A stretch of 9,322 bases of DNA from Bacteroidales bacterium UBA1754 (GTDB lineage Bacteria; Bacteroidota; Bacteroidia; Bacteroidales; Paludibacteraceae). The notes beneath the pieces were generated by a model that did not search any database, had not been told where the DNA came from, and was given only the letters and a program-made list of their open reading frames with translations. Both the position numbers and the translations under genes were made by a program. Positions 1 through 6,446 of this stretch are shown here, in pieces. The stretch lies in contig DCHK01000002.1 in NCBI GenBank assembly GCA_002315615.1, positions 1-9,322 of the forward strand, given 5' to 3'. Numbering within the stretch: the stretch's first letter is position 1; each line of letters opens with the position of its first letter.

Positions 1-24
1 CGAGTTCGAATCTCGTCGCTTCCG
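1..24 (+). tRNA. tRNA 3' end (partial, possibly tRNA-Ser)
   Basis: The first 24 bases read as the end of a tRNA. Four bases of the 5' T-stem strand (1-4) are followed by the T-loop TTCGAAT (5-11), the 3' T-stem CTCGT (12-16), the 3' acceptor strand CGCTTCC (17-23) and a G at the discriminator position (24). CCA is not encoded, which is common in Bacteroidota. The D-arm, anticodon and variable loop lie outside the window, so the isotype cannot be read. A G discriminator fits tRNA-Ser among others. The terminator directly downstream supports this being the end of a transcription unit. Confidence 0.85.
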
Positions 25-25
25 C

Positions 26-63
26 AAAAATGCAAATCTTCACCAAGGTTTGCATTTTTTTTT
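26..63 (+). terminator. Intrinsic terminator after the tRNA
   Basis: Positions 26-40 pair with 45-59 as a 15-bp stem with one G-U pair. The loop is CACC (41-44). The T run extends to position 63. It begins two bases after the tRNA discriminator base, so it should end the tRNA transcript and insulate the operon downstream. Confidence 0.9.
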
Positions 64-85
64 GTTTAAGTACATTTTTTTCGTA

Positions 86-112
86 AAATATCTTTATATT
101 TGAAAGATATTT
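86..112. repeat. Perfect 10-bp inverted repeat in the operon leader
   Basis: AAATATCTTT (86-95) and AAAGATATTT (103-112) are exact reverse complements separated by 7 nt. A further copy of the right half-site core, AAAGATATT, lies at 128-136. The spacer and the last base of the left arm contain the candidate -7 element TATATTTG (95-102). The dyad could be an operator, or a hairpin or chance symmetry in A/T-rich DNA. No binding protein can be named from the sequence. Confidence 0.5.
95..102 (+). promoter_or_regulatory. Candidate -7 element for the T9SS cargo operon
   Basis: TATATTTG matches the Bacteroidota -7 consensus TAnnTTTG and lies 87 nt before the ATG at 189. No TTTG or TTG is found at the expected distance of about 20 nt upstream; the nearest TTTG (61-64) is about 30 nt away and lies in the terminator tail. 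The promoter is therefore weaker than the other three in the window, may need an activator, or is misassigned. It is the only TAnnTTTG match seen between the terminator and the gene. Confidence 0.4.
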
Positions 113-188
113 GGGTTTGTATGCCCCAAAGATATTGTTAGAATATTATATAATTGATTGAATTTTAACTATTTAATACTTTTTATTT

Positions 189-2606
189 ATGAAAAAGAAA
201 CTACTATTATTTTTGTTTGCGATGGCAGGTGTCGGTAGTGCGTATGCAGCATCTGATATTATCGTGCCAACCGCATTAAATGATCAAGGTCGGTCGGTGG
301 TAATCCCAGACGGAGTAAAAGATGCGACAGAATCGGCTCTTTTTGCGAAAAGTGCAAATTGGCAAGATGTTGCCATTGTTGCTGCTACTTTGCCTGAGGG
401 ATGTCCTGATAATCAAAGCGCTGATAAATGGGCTGCAGGTGCTACTCCTACAATCACCTATGATGGCACTACTACATTGGCGACAGGAACAGCCGTAGGT
501 CGTTGGACTTCTTTCAATACTAGAGATAGTATTTATTTTTACATTGAGGTTTACAAGCAAACTCCTTCCAATCATGGTGTAAAAGATGCTTGGGCAGAAG
601 GTTGTGATGCTCCTGCTACGTGTTTGCCTTATTATGCTGGCGATGCCGTTGAAATTTATTTGTCAACAAGCACTCGTAGTCTTTCTAAACATAAACAATA
701 TGGTATAGGATATACTGCAGATACCGAAACTGCTGCTTCAAAAAATTATGGTGGTGAAAAAATTGCTGCCAAAAGTATGGGTATAAAGACTTATACGACT
801 GGTCTTGGTGCTAATGGTGATAAGGCTGGTTGGATTCTTGAAGTTATGATTTCTTTGGCTAATTATAGCGTGACAGAAACAAATAATAAATTGACATTAG
901 AAGTTTCTATTGCACAAGAAGGTATTCAAAACACTCCATCTTGTGAAAGAGGAGGAACTTTTGGCCGTCGTTCTTTAGTTAACTCATTCTCTAATTCTTC
1001 TCAAAATTATGCAAATGCTGATAACTATAAAATGGCAGTTTTGGAATTTACAGAAACTAAATCTGATCCAGTTGACGTTTATGCTACTTGTAACGATATT
1101 ATAATTGACGGAAATGCGAATGATGCAATTTGGAATTCTGCTAAATTTGCTCCAAAGTTTGTTATTACAGCGCAAGATAGTACAATGGCAAGTCGCTATA
1201 CTAATGAGGGCAACCCACTTGGAGAAATACAGACAAATGACAATAACTGTCTTAATGGTCAACAGTTGGCTCCAGGTTGCGAAGGAAACCTTAAACGAAA
1301 TGACAAAATTGCAGAATGGCAAGTTGTAAAAAAAGGAATAAACGAGGGTGCCGATGTAGACTCTGTATATTTCTTGGTGAAAGTGTACGACAACGATCCA
1401 TTCCTCGATCCTCAAAATTCTTGGATTTCTGATGCTATTGAACTTTACCTTTTGGTAGAAGAGGGCGGTAAACAAAAAATCAACCAATATTTTATTCGTT
1501 ATAATGAATTGACAGCCGTAGGTCATTATGGAAGCTACGATAAGATAGTGAATTTGAAACAGTCCGAAGGACAAGGTTATTGGATGGTAGAATTCGTTAT
1601 AGCTTCTAATGCCGATAGCAAATTAGTTGGACTTGATGAAACAACTCCAAATATTAAAGCGGAATTGGCTATAGATATGGTAACTGGTGGTTGTGGTTGT
1701 CGTTTAGGTCAAATCTTTACTTGGCAACGTTGGGAGTATAATTGGAGCACTATGTTGCAAGACGAGGCTGCTCAACAAGCTGCAATTGCAAAAATGCAAA
1801 AATTGGTTATCAATAATGCACCTAAAACAGAATCTTTGCTCGATCGATGCGGTTACACTGTTAGTGCCGAAGGTATGACAATTGCAAAAGTTGAGCAAGC
1901 AGATGTAACAGGTGCTTGGGTTGAGGCTACAAAAGAAGGCGACCTTTATGTCCCAACATACAATACTAAATATCGTGCAATAGATGCCGACGGCATTGTG
2001 GCTTGTACATCTTATGGTGTTGATAGCATTTACAAACCTTCGTTTACTGTAACACCAGAAGATATTGCTCCTATTGCAATAGGCTCTTCTGTAAAACTTG
2101 TTGCAACTGCTTCAGAAGAGACTGAATCTTATGAACCAGAGTGGTCTTGGAAATTAAATGGTGCAGATTTATTGAAAGAGAAAGATAAACTTGTATCAGA
2201 GTATAATTTCAAAGGTGAAACTGCAGGCGAAAATGTTTTTGATATTTCATTATCTACATATCAAGGATGTTCAGAAACTTTGCAACGTACTATAGTAGTA
2301 AAAGCGGATAAAATTTCTATCCCTACTGCAATAAATTTGGATATAGAAGAATATAGTATTTTTAAACCATACGATGATAACAATAATGGTCAATATGGAA
2401 AACCAACAAATGTTGAACTCCACATTTTCAATCGTATGGGTGTTGAAATTTATGATTGGGAAGGTGCTTACGATGATGCTAAATGGTGGAATGGTTGCTG
2501 GAACAACAATACAAGCAAACCAGTCGATCCAGGTGTTTATTTCTATGTGTTGAAACTTGACGATGAAACTGCTCGTGGTGCAATCGAAGTCATCAAACGC
2601 AAATAA
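189..2606 (+). CDS. Secreted protein with two CBM9-like domains and T9SS type B sorting domain
   Basis: This 805-aa protein begins with a signal peptide (residues 1-20, cleavage near AYA|AS). Two CBM9-like beta-sandwich domains follow. The first, about 35-290, has the core GDAVEIYL at 151-158. The second, about 296-545, starts CNDIIIDGNANDAIW and has SDAIELYL at 414-421. In this family the conserved D-x-[VI]-E-[IL]-Y strand is a recognisable landmark. A region of unknown fold (about 547-615) and an Ig/PKD-like domain (about 617-705, with WSWKLNGAD) lead to a C-terminal T9SS type B (gliding-motility-associated) domain at about 709-805. Its hallmarks are HIFNRMGVEIYDW, WWNGCW, PGVYFYVLKL and a basic end KRK. 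The protein is expected to cross the outer membrane through T9SS and stay surface-associated or be released. Thirteen cysteines suggest disulfides. Sugar binding is inferred from the fold; no ligand can be named. The start is fixed by the signal peptide. Confidence 0.88.
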   Translation: MKKKLLLFLFAMAGVGSAYAASDIIVPTALNDQGRSVVIPDGVKDATESALFAKSANWQDVAIVAATLPEGCPDNQSADKWAAGATPTITYDGTTTLATGTAVGRWTSFNTRDSIYFYIEVYKQTPSNHGVKDAWAEGCDAPATCLPYYAGDAVEIYLSTSTRSLSKHKQYGIGYTADTETAASKNYGGEKIAAKSMGIKTYTTGLGANGDKAGWILEVMISLANYSVTETNNKLTLEVSIAQEGIQNTPSCERGGTFGRRSLVNSFSNSSQNYANADNYKMAVLEFTETKSDPVDVYATCNDIIIDGNANDAIWNSAKFAPKFVITAQDSTMASRYTNEGNPLGEIQTNDNNCLNGQQLAPGCEGNLKRNDKIAEWQVVKKGINEGADVDSVYFLVKVYDNDPFLDPQNSWISDAIELYLLVEEGGKQKINQYFIRYNELTAVGHYGSYDKIVNLKQSEGQGYWMVEFVIASNADSKLVGLDETTPNIKAELAIDMVTGGCGCRLGQIFTWQRWEYNWSTMLQDEAAQQAAIAKMQKLVINNAPKTESLLDRCGYTVSAEGMTIAKVEQADVTGAWVEATKEGDLYVPTYNTKYRAIDADGIVACTSYGVDSIYKPSFTVTPEDIAPIAIGSSVKLVATASEETESYEPEWSWKLNGADLLKEKDKLVSEYNFKGETAGENVFDISLSTYQGCSETLQRTIVVKADKISIPTAINLDIEEYSIFKPYDDNNNGQYGKPTNVELHIFNRMGVEIYDWEGAYDDAKWWNGCWNNNTSKPVDPGVYFYVLKLDDETARGAIEVIKRK

Positions 2607-2624
2607 CTAACAGATAAAAAATCA

Positions 2625-4004
2625 ATGAAAATGAAAAAGATATTTTTAGAAATTGTGGCATTGGCAATGGCAACTTCGGTTTTTGCCATTGGACCAAAAT
2701 ATGATGCGAATTTGTACGAAGCGCTTCCTGTAAAGATAAATTTGAATTCTGATGAATTTGGACTTTCTGCTTTCAGAAACAATTCGCTGGTTTATTTCCG
2801 TACAGATACCACTTCAAAAAACGGATTGGAAAATGTCGAGATTTTGAAAACTGCAATTCTTCCTTCGGGCGAACTTTCAGAACCTGTTGCTTGCGACGAG
2901 TTGAATGGTCTTGGCATTTGTGGTAGTTTTGCATACGACAAAAATGCAGACAAAATCTATTATGCTCGTTACAACAAGTTGAAAAAAGTTTATCAACTTT
3001 ACGAAAGTACTTATGCTGACGGTCAATGGAGTGCGCCTCAAATCGTGTTCATCAAAAATCTTACCCCAACTCGTATGGGAATGATTGCTATCGAAAATGC
3101 AAGTTGGGATTATTTGGATGCAGGTGCTTCAATCGTTCAACCAGTTTTGGCTAACGAAGGAAATCGTTTGTATTTTGCTTCTAATCTTAAAAAAGGTTCA
3201 AAAGGAAAAACTGATATTTGGTACATCGAAAAAGAAGGCGAAGATTGGGGCGAACCTATAAATCTTGGCGACTCAATCAATACAAAAGGTAAAGAACAAT
3301 ATCCATTTGTATTGGGCGATTCTATTCTTTATTATGCTACTACAGGCGATAACGACGAAGGTGGGTTCGACTTGCGTGTGGCTCGATTGACTCCAAAAGA
3401 AGCAATCGATACAACAACTAACGAAACCTATTCGTATCGTGAATCAGAATCTTTGGGCGAATTGTTCAATACTTCAAACAATGATTTCAACTTGGTAAAT
3501 TGTGCTGACGAAGTTTATTTCATTTCTCAAAGAATTGATGAACAAAAAGAAGATATTGTTCATTTGTTTGCTTTGCCACAACCAGAGGAAATTACATTTG
3601 CATCAATAGAACCTGTTGTTGCACCTCAAGTTGAAACTGAACCTCCATTCAAATATGTTCTCTTCCACTTTGATTTCGACAAATCAAATATGCAGAAAGA
3701 TACTGATGCTGACATTGAATTGTTGTTCAATCAAATGCAAATGTTCCCCGATCGTCGTTTCGTAATTGCTGGTCATACCGACGAACGCGGAACTGAAAAG
3801 TACAACGAAAAATTGTCATTGCGTCGTGCAACTACGGTTAGAGACGTTTTGGTTAAAAAAGGTATTGACAAAAACAAGTTAGTTGTAAAAGCCTATGGCG
3901 AAAGTCAACTTGTTGTGCCAAATGCTCAAACAGAAGAGGAACACGCACAAAACCGTCGTGTAGAAGTTAATTTTTATAGTGAACAACAATCTAACGAGAA
4001 ATAA
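2625..4004 (+). CDS. PD40 / OmpA-like peptidoglycan-binding outer-membrane protein
   Basis: This 459-aa protein has a signal peptide (about residues 1-21, VFA|IG) without a lipobox cysteine. Residues about 173-255 resemble PD40/WD40-like propeller repeats, with LYFASN, KTDIWYIEKEGEDWGEPINLGDSINT and GGFDLRVARL. A proline-rich linker (about 319-341) leads to an OmpA C-terminal domain at about 344-451. That domain contains FHFDFDKSN, GHTDERGTEKYNEKLSLRRA and NRRVEV. Asp386 (in GHTD) and Arg401 (in LSLRR) line up with the known diaminopimelate-contacting Asp and Arg of OmpA-like domains, so peptidoglycan binding should be intact. It resembles the T9SS component PorE in having PD40 plus OmpA modules, but no TPR region is seen, so it is better read as a cargo-specific relative. 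Two in-frame ATGs (2625 and 2631) are possible; both keep the signal peptide. Confidence 0.87.
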   Translation: MKMKKIFLEIVALAMATSVFAIGPKYDANLYEALPVKINLNSDEFGLSAFRNNSLVYFRTDTTSKNGLENVEILKTAILPSGELSEPVACDELNGLGICGSFAYDKNADKIYYARYNKLKKVYQLYESTYADGQWSAPQIVFIKNLTPTRMGMIAIENASWDYLDAGASIVQPVLANEGNRLYFASNLKKGSKGKTDIWYIEKEGEDWGEPINLGDSINTKGKEQYPFVLGDSILYYATTGDNDEGGFDLRVARLTPKEAIDTTTNETYSYRESESLGELFNTSNNDFNLVNCADEVYFISQRIDEQKEDIVHLFALPQPEEITFASIEPVVAPQVETEPPFKYVLFHFDFDKSNMQKDTDADIELLFNQMQMFPDRRFVIAGHTDERGTEKYNEKLSLRRATTVRDVLVKKGIDKNKLVVKAYGESQLVVPNAQTEEEHAQNRRVEVNFYSEQQSNEK

Positions 4005-4006
4005 TT

Positions 4007-4933
4007 ATGAAAAAAATAATATTATCAATATTGCTTTTGACAAGTGCGTTTGCTTACGCACAAAGCGATTTTATGCTCACAGAACAATGGTTCTCGCGTG
4101 TCAATAAAAACCCTGCCGCTACTGGTAATACCGACGATATTAACTTGTTCTATATGAACCGTCAGCAATGGGTTGGATATAAAGATGCTCCATCTACTAA
4201 CTTGCTTAATGCGCATACTTTCTTCGAGGGTATCAGTTCTGGTCTTGGACTTACTTTCTCGTTCGACCGTCCTGGTGGTGTGTCAGCAGGTAGAAATATC
4301 AATGCTAAATTGGCGTACGCTTATCATTTGAATATTTCAAATAATATGTTGTTGTCTTTTGGTGTGTCTGCGGGTATTGTCAACAAATACTTCGACCCAA
4401 GTAAGTTGACTTACAACGATGGTAAATCGTTGAGTGAATATAACTATACTGAGGCAGAAAGTGCTACCGATTTCGATATGGATTTGGGTATTGAGTATTC
4501 TATGCCTTACGTAATGGCTGGCGTTTCTTGCACTCACGTAACAGCTAAAAAACACGCCGATTTGGAAACTCAAAATGATTTCCCACGTTCTGTTTATGCT
4601 TATGTTCGTGGTAATATTCCTTTGTGCCAAAAATTTGACTTGGCTCCAGCATTCGTTTATACAAATTCAAAATACTTGAATTGCTACGAATTGAATGTTA
4701 CTGCTTTCTATCAAAAATTGTATTGGTTAGGTGTCGGCTATCGTTTGAATGCTAATACTTTCAATGCGATGATTGGTGCTCAATGGAAATTCTTGCGTAT
4801 AGGTTATAGCTACGATTTGGCTTGTGGTGAACTTGGAAACCTAAAACGTAGCACTCACGAAATTATGCTTTCGTTGAACATTAACAAGAAACAAAAAGAT
4901 CATTCTAAAACTAAATTCGTGCGCTTTATGTAA
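4007..4933 (+). CDS. PorP/SprF family type IX secretion system outer-membrane protein
   Basis: This 308-aa protein has a signal peptide (residues 1-18, AYA|QS). The mature N-terminus has the family pattern: an aromatic-rich opening, then NKNPAATGN (33-41), then MNRQQWVGYKDAPST (50-64), equivalent to the RxQWxGFxGAPxT motif of PorP/SprF. The rest alternates polar and aromatic residues as expected for a beta-barrel. It ends with STHEIMLSLNI (282-292), close to the family's SHEIML strand, and then a short basic tail ending in RFM. Length fits the family (about 300 aa). In Flavobacterium, SprF supports secretion or attachment of the type B CTD adhesin SprB, and similar genes often sit beside type B cargo genes. 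Here the predicted partner is the first gene of the operon. It starts 2 nt after the preceding stop codon, suggesting translational coupling. It is unlikely to be the core PorP itself, since no core T9SS genes are nearby, but that cannot be excluded. Confidence 0.9.
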   Translation: MKKIILSILLLTSAFAYAQSDFMLTEQWFSRVNKNPAATGNTDDINLFYMNRQQWVGYKDAPSTNLLNAHTFFEGISSGLGLTFSFDRPGGVSAGRNINAKLAYAYHLNISNNMLLSFGVSAGIVNKYFDPSKLTYNDGKSLSEYNYTEAESATDFDMDLGIEYSMPYVMAGVSCTHVTAKKHADLETQNDFPRSVYAYVRGNIPLCQKFDLAPAFVYTNSKYLNCYELNVTAFYQKLYWLGVGYRLNANTFNAMIGAQWKFLRIGYSYDLACGELGNLKRSTHEIMLSLNINKKQKDHSKTKFVRFM

Positions 4934-4954
4934 TAAGCGACAACGAATAGTACA

Positions 4955-4989
4955 AAAGAAGGGTTGCTCACATCGGGCAACCCTTCTTT
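4955..4989. terminator. Bidirectional intrinsic terminator between convergent genes
   Basis: Positions 4955-4969 pair with 4975-4989 as a 15-bp stem with one G-U pair and a 5-nt loop (4970-4974). The arms begin with AAA and end with TTT, giving short T tracts on both strands. It lies between the stop of the PorP/SprF gene and the stop of purT on the other strand, so it probably serves both transcripts. Confidence 0.85.
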
Positions 4990-5039
4990 CGTATTAAGAA
5001 ACCAAAATTTTTTTTATCTTTTATCTCGTATCTCGCTTC

Positions 5040-6221
5040 TTATAATATCAATTTCAGTTTATCTATTGCGCGTTTAGTTTTTTCGCGTGCGGCATCTGTA
5101 TTTTCTGCTCTCGCCAAAATTACTGCCATACGTCTATGACCATTTGTGCAAGGCTTACCAAAAAGACGTATTTGAGTATCTGTTTCTTCTAATACTTTTT
5201 CAAGGTTTTCAAACGCCAACTGTGATGTTTCGCCTTCTACTACTACTGCGCGCGAAGCACTTGCTCCGTGAAATGCGATGTTTGGAATAGGCAAACCAAG
5301 TATTGCTCTTGCGTGAAGTGAGAATTCTGACAAGTCTTGCGAAATAAGTGTTACCAATCCTGTGTCGTGTGGTCGTGGAGAAACTTCGCTGAAAATAACG
5401 TCATCGCCTTTGATGAAAAGTTCTACACCGAAAATACCTCTACCGCCAAGTGCATCGGTAATTTTCTTTGCAATGTCTTGTGCTTTTTTCTTGGTAATGT
5501 AGCTCATCGCTTGTGGTTGCCACGATTCGCGATAGTCGCCGTCTATTTGAATATGTCCAATTGGTTCAAGGAACGAGGTTCCGTTGCAATGGCGAACTGT
5601 GAGTTGCGTAATTTCATAATCAAAAGGAATAAATTCCTCAATAATTACTTTGCCTGCTCCTGCACGACCACCTTCTTGTGCTATTTTCCAACATTTTTCA
5701 ATGTCTTCCTCTTTTTTGCACATACTTTGTCCGTGGCCAGAAGAACTCATAATGGGTTTGATGACGCAAGGAATACCGATTTTTTTAATACCTTCTTTGA
5801 ATTCGTCAAATGTTGCGGCAAAAACATATTTCGATGTAGGCAAACCAAGTTCTTCTGCAGCAAGTCTTCTAATTCCTTCGCGATTCATTGTAAGTAATGC
5901 TGCCTTTGCAGTAGGAATTACATTGTAACCTTCTTTCTCCAATTCTACTAATGTAGGTGTAGCTATGGCTTCAATTTCAGGCACAATGTAGTCTGGCTTT
6001 TCTTTTTCGATAATCTCGCGTAGTTTTTTGCCATCAAGCATCGAAAGTGTGTACGAACGGTCGGCTACTTGCATAGCAGGAGCATTTTCGTAGCGGTCAA
6101 GTGCTATTACTTCAATGCCGTAGCGTTGCAATTCTATAACAACTTCTTTTCCTAATTCTCCCGAGCCGCAGAGCAAAACCTTTGTTGCTGTGGGCGAAAA
6201 TGGAGTTCCAATTTTTGTCAT
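5040..6221 (-). CDS. purT: Formate-dependent phosphoribosylglycinamide formyltransferase (GAR transformylase 2)
   Basis: PurT converts 5'-phosphoribosylglycinamide, formate and ATP to formyl-GAR in cytosolic purine synthesis, independent of folate. The 393-aa product matches remembered E. coli PurT closely along its whole length: LCGSGELGKEV and ALDRYENAPAMQVADRS near the N-terminus, YIVPEIEAIAT, TMNREGIRRLAAEELGLPTS, the ATP-grasp segment CVIKPIMSSSGHGQS, EGGRAGAGKVIIEEFI, DGDYRESWQPQ, GIFGVELFIKGDDVIFSEVSPRPHDTG and QIRLFGKP. Metal- and ATP-binding acidic residues are expected in the VELF and FSEVSPRPHDTG segments, and both look intact. The start at 6221 (MTKIGTPFSPTATK) fits the family N-terminus. 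An upstream in-frame ATG at 6269 would add 16 unrelated residues and lies upstream of the predicted transcription start. No other purine gene is in the window. Confidence 0.97.
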   Translation of the reverse strand: MTKIGTPFSPTATKVLLCGSGELGKEVVIELQRYGIEVIALDRYENAPAMQVADRSYTLSMLDGKKLREIIEKEKPDYIVPEIEAIATPTLVELEKEGYNVIPTAKAALLTMNREGIRRLAAEELGLPTSKYVFAATFDEFKEGIKKIGIPCVIKPIMSSSGHGQSMCKKEEDIEKCWKIAQEGGRAGAGKVIIEEFIPFDYEITQLTVRHCNGTSFLEPIGHIQIDGDYRESWQPQAMSYITKKKAQDIAKKITDALGGRGIFGVELFIKGDDVIFSEVSPRPHDTGLVTLISQDLSEFSLHARAILGLPIPNIAFHGASASRAVVVEGETSQLAFENLEKVLEETDTQIRLFGKPCTNGHRRMAVILARAENTDAAREKTKRAIDKLKLIL

Positions 6222-6254
6222 ATATACATTATTTATAAGTTTATTATGTCGTAA

Positions 6255-6286
6255 CAAATGTAAAAACACTTTTGAACTTTAGCAAA
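6255..6286 (-). promoter_or_regulatory. Predicted promoter of purT
   Basis: Read on the minus strand, TTTG (6286-6283), a 20-nt spacer and TACATTTG (6262-6255) match the Bacteroidota -33/-7 consensus. Transcription should start near 6249, giving a leader of roughly 25-30 nt before the ATG at 6221. The alternative upstream ATG (6269-6267) falls inside this promoter, which argues for the shorter purT protein. Confidence 0.75.
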
Positions 6287-6375
6287 TTTTTGTTGTTATT
6301 AGTAATGTGTTTTGGCGTGGTTGAATTTGTTTTTTAGTAAACGTGTTCAAACATAAACTGAAAAATTAAATTTCC

Positions 6376-6407
6376 TTTGTTTTTCAAAAATATTGTTTAT
6401 ACCTTTA
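6376..6407 (+). promoter_or_regulatory. Predicted promoter of the CotH-family gene
   Basis: TTTG (6376-6379), a 20-nt spacer and TACCTTTA (6400-6407) match the Bacteroidota consensus except for the last base of the -7 element (A for G). The predicted start of transcription near 6414 leaves a leader of about 30 nt before the GTG at 6447. The spacer length equals that of the purT and rpsL promoters in this window. Confidence 0.65.
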
Positions 6408-6446
6408 ACCGATTTTTTCGCAAAAAAAACTTAAATCTTATATATC

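Larger units (their letters stand above)
189..4933 (+). other. Putative operon: type B T9SS cargo, OmpA-like protein, PorP/SprF protein
   Basis: Three genes run in the same direction with gaps of 18 nt (2607-2624) and 2 nt (4005-4006). No terminator or promoter match is seen between them. A terminator precedes the leader (26-63) and another follows the last gene (4955-4989), so the block is a self-contained transcription unit. All three products start with signal peptides. The combination of type B CTD cargo, OmpA-like anchor and PorP/SprF partner is a recurring arrangement in Bacteroidota with T9SS. Confidence 0.85.

Noticed and set aside
489..1524. A shared 13-nt string (489-501 and 1512-1524) in the two CBM9-like domains of the first gene
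   Set aside because: The two copies fall at non-equivalent positions of the domains (residues near 103 and 443), so they are probably coincidental rather than a trace of duplication.
984..1574. A 196-codon open frame on the minus strand within the CBM9-like protein gene
   Set aside because: It is antisense to a gene with clear signal peptide and domains. The translated sequence is Ile/Cys/Phe-rich with no family motif.
5023..5036. Tandem ATCTCGT/ATCTCGC just downstream of purT
   Set aside because: Only two 7-bp copies with a mismatch in low-complexity sequence; too short to call a repeat element.
5337..5897. A 186-codon open frame on the plus strand, opposite purT
   Set aside because: It lies entirely antisense to a strongly conserved gene, has a composition typical of a reverse-strand shadow, and shows no recognisable domain or promoter.
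6222..6269. N-terminal extension of purT to the ATG at 6269
   Set aside because: The 16 extra residues have no counterpart in PurT, and the ATG lies within the predicted promoter, upstream of the likely transcription start.
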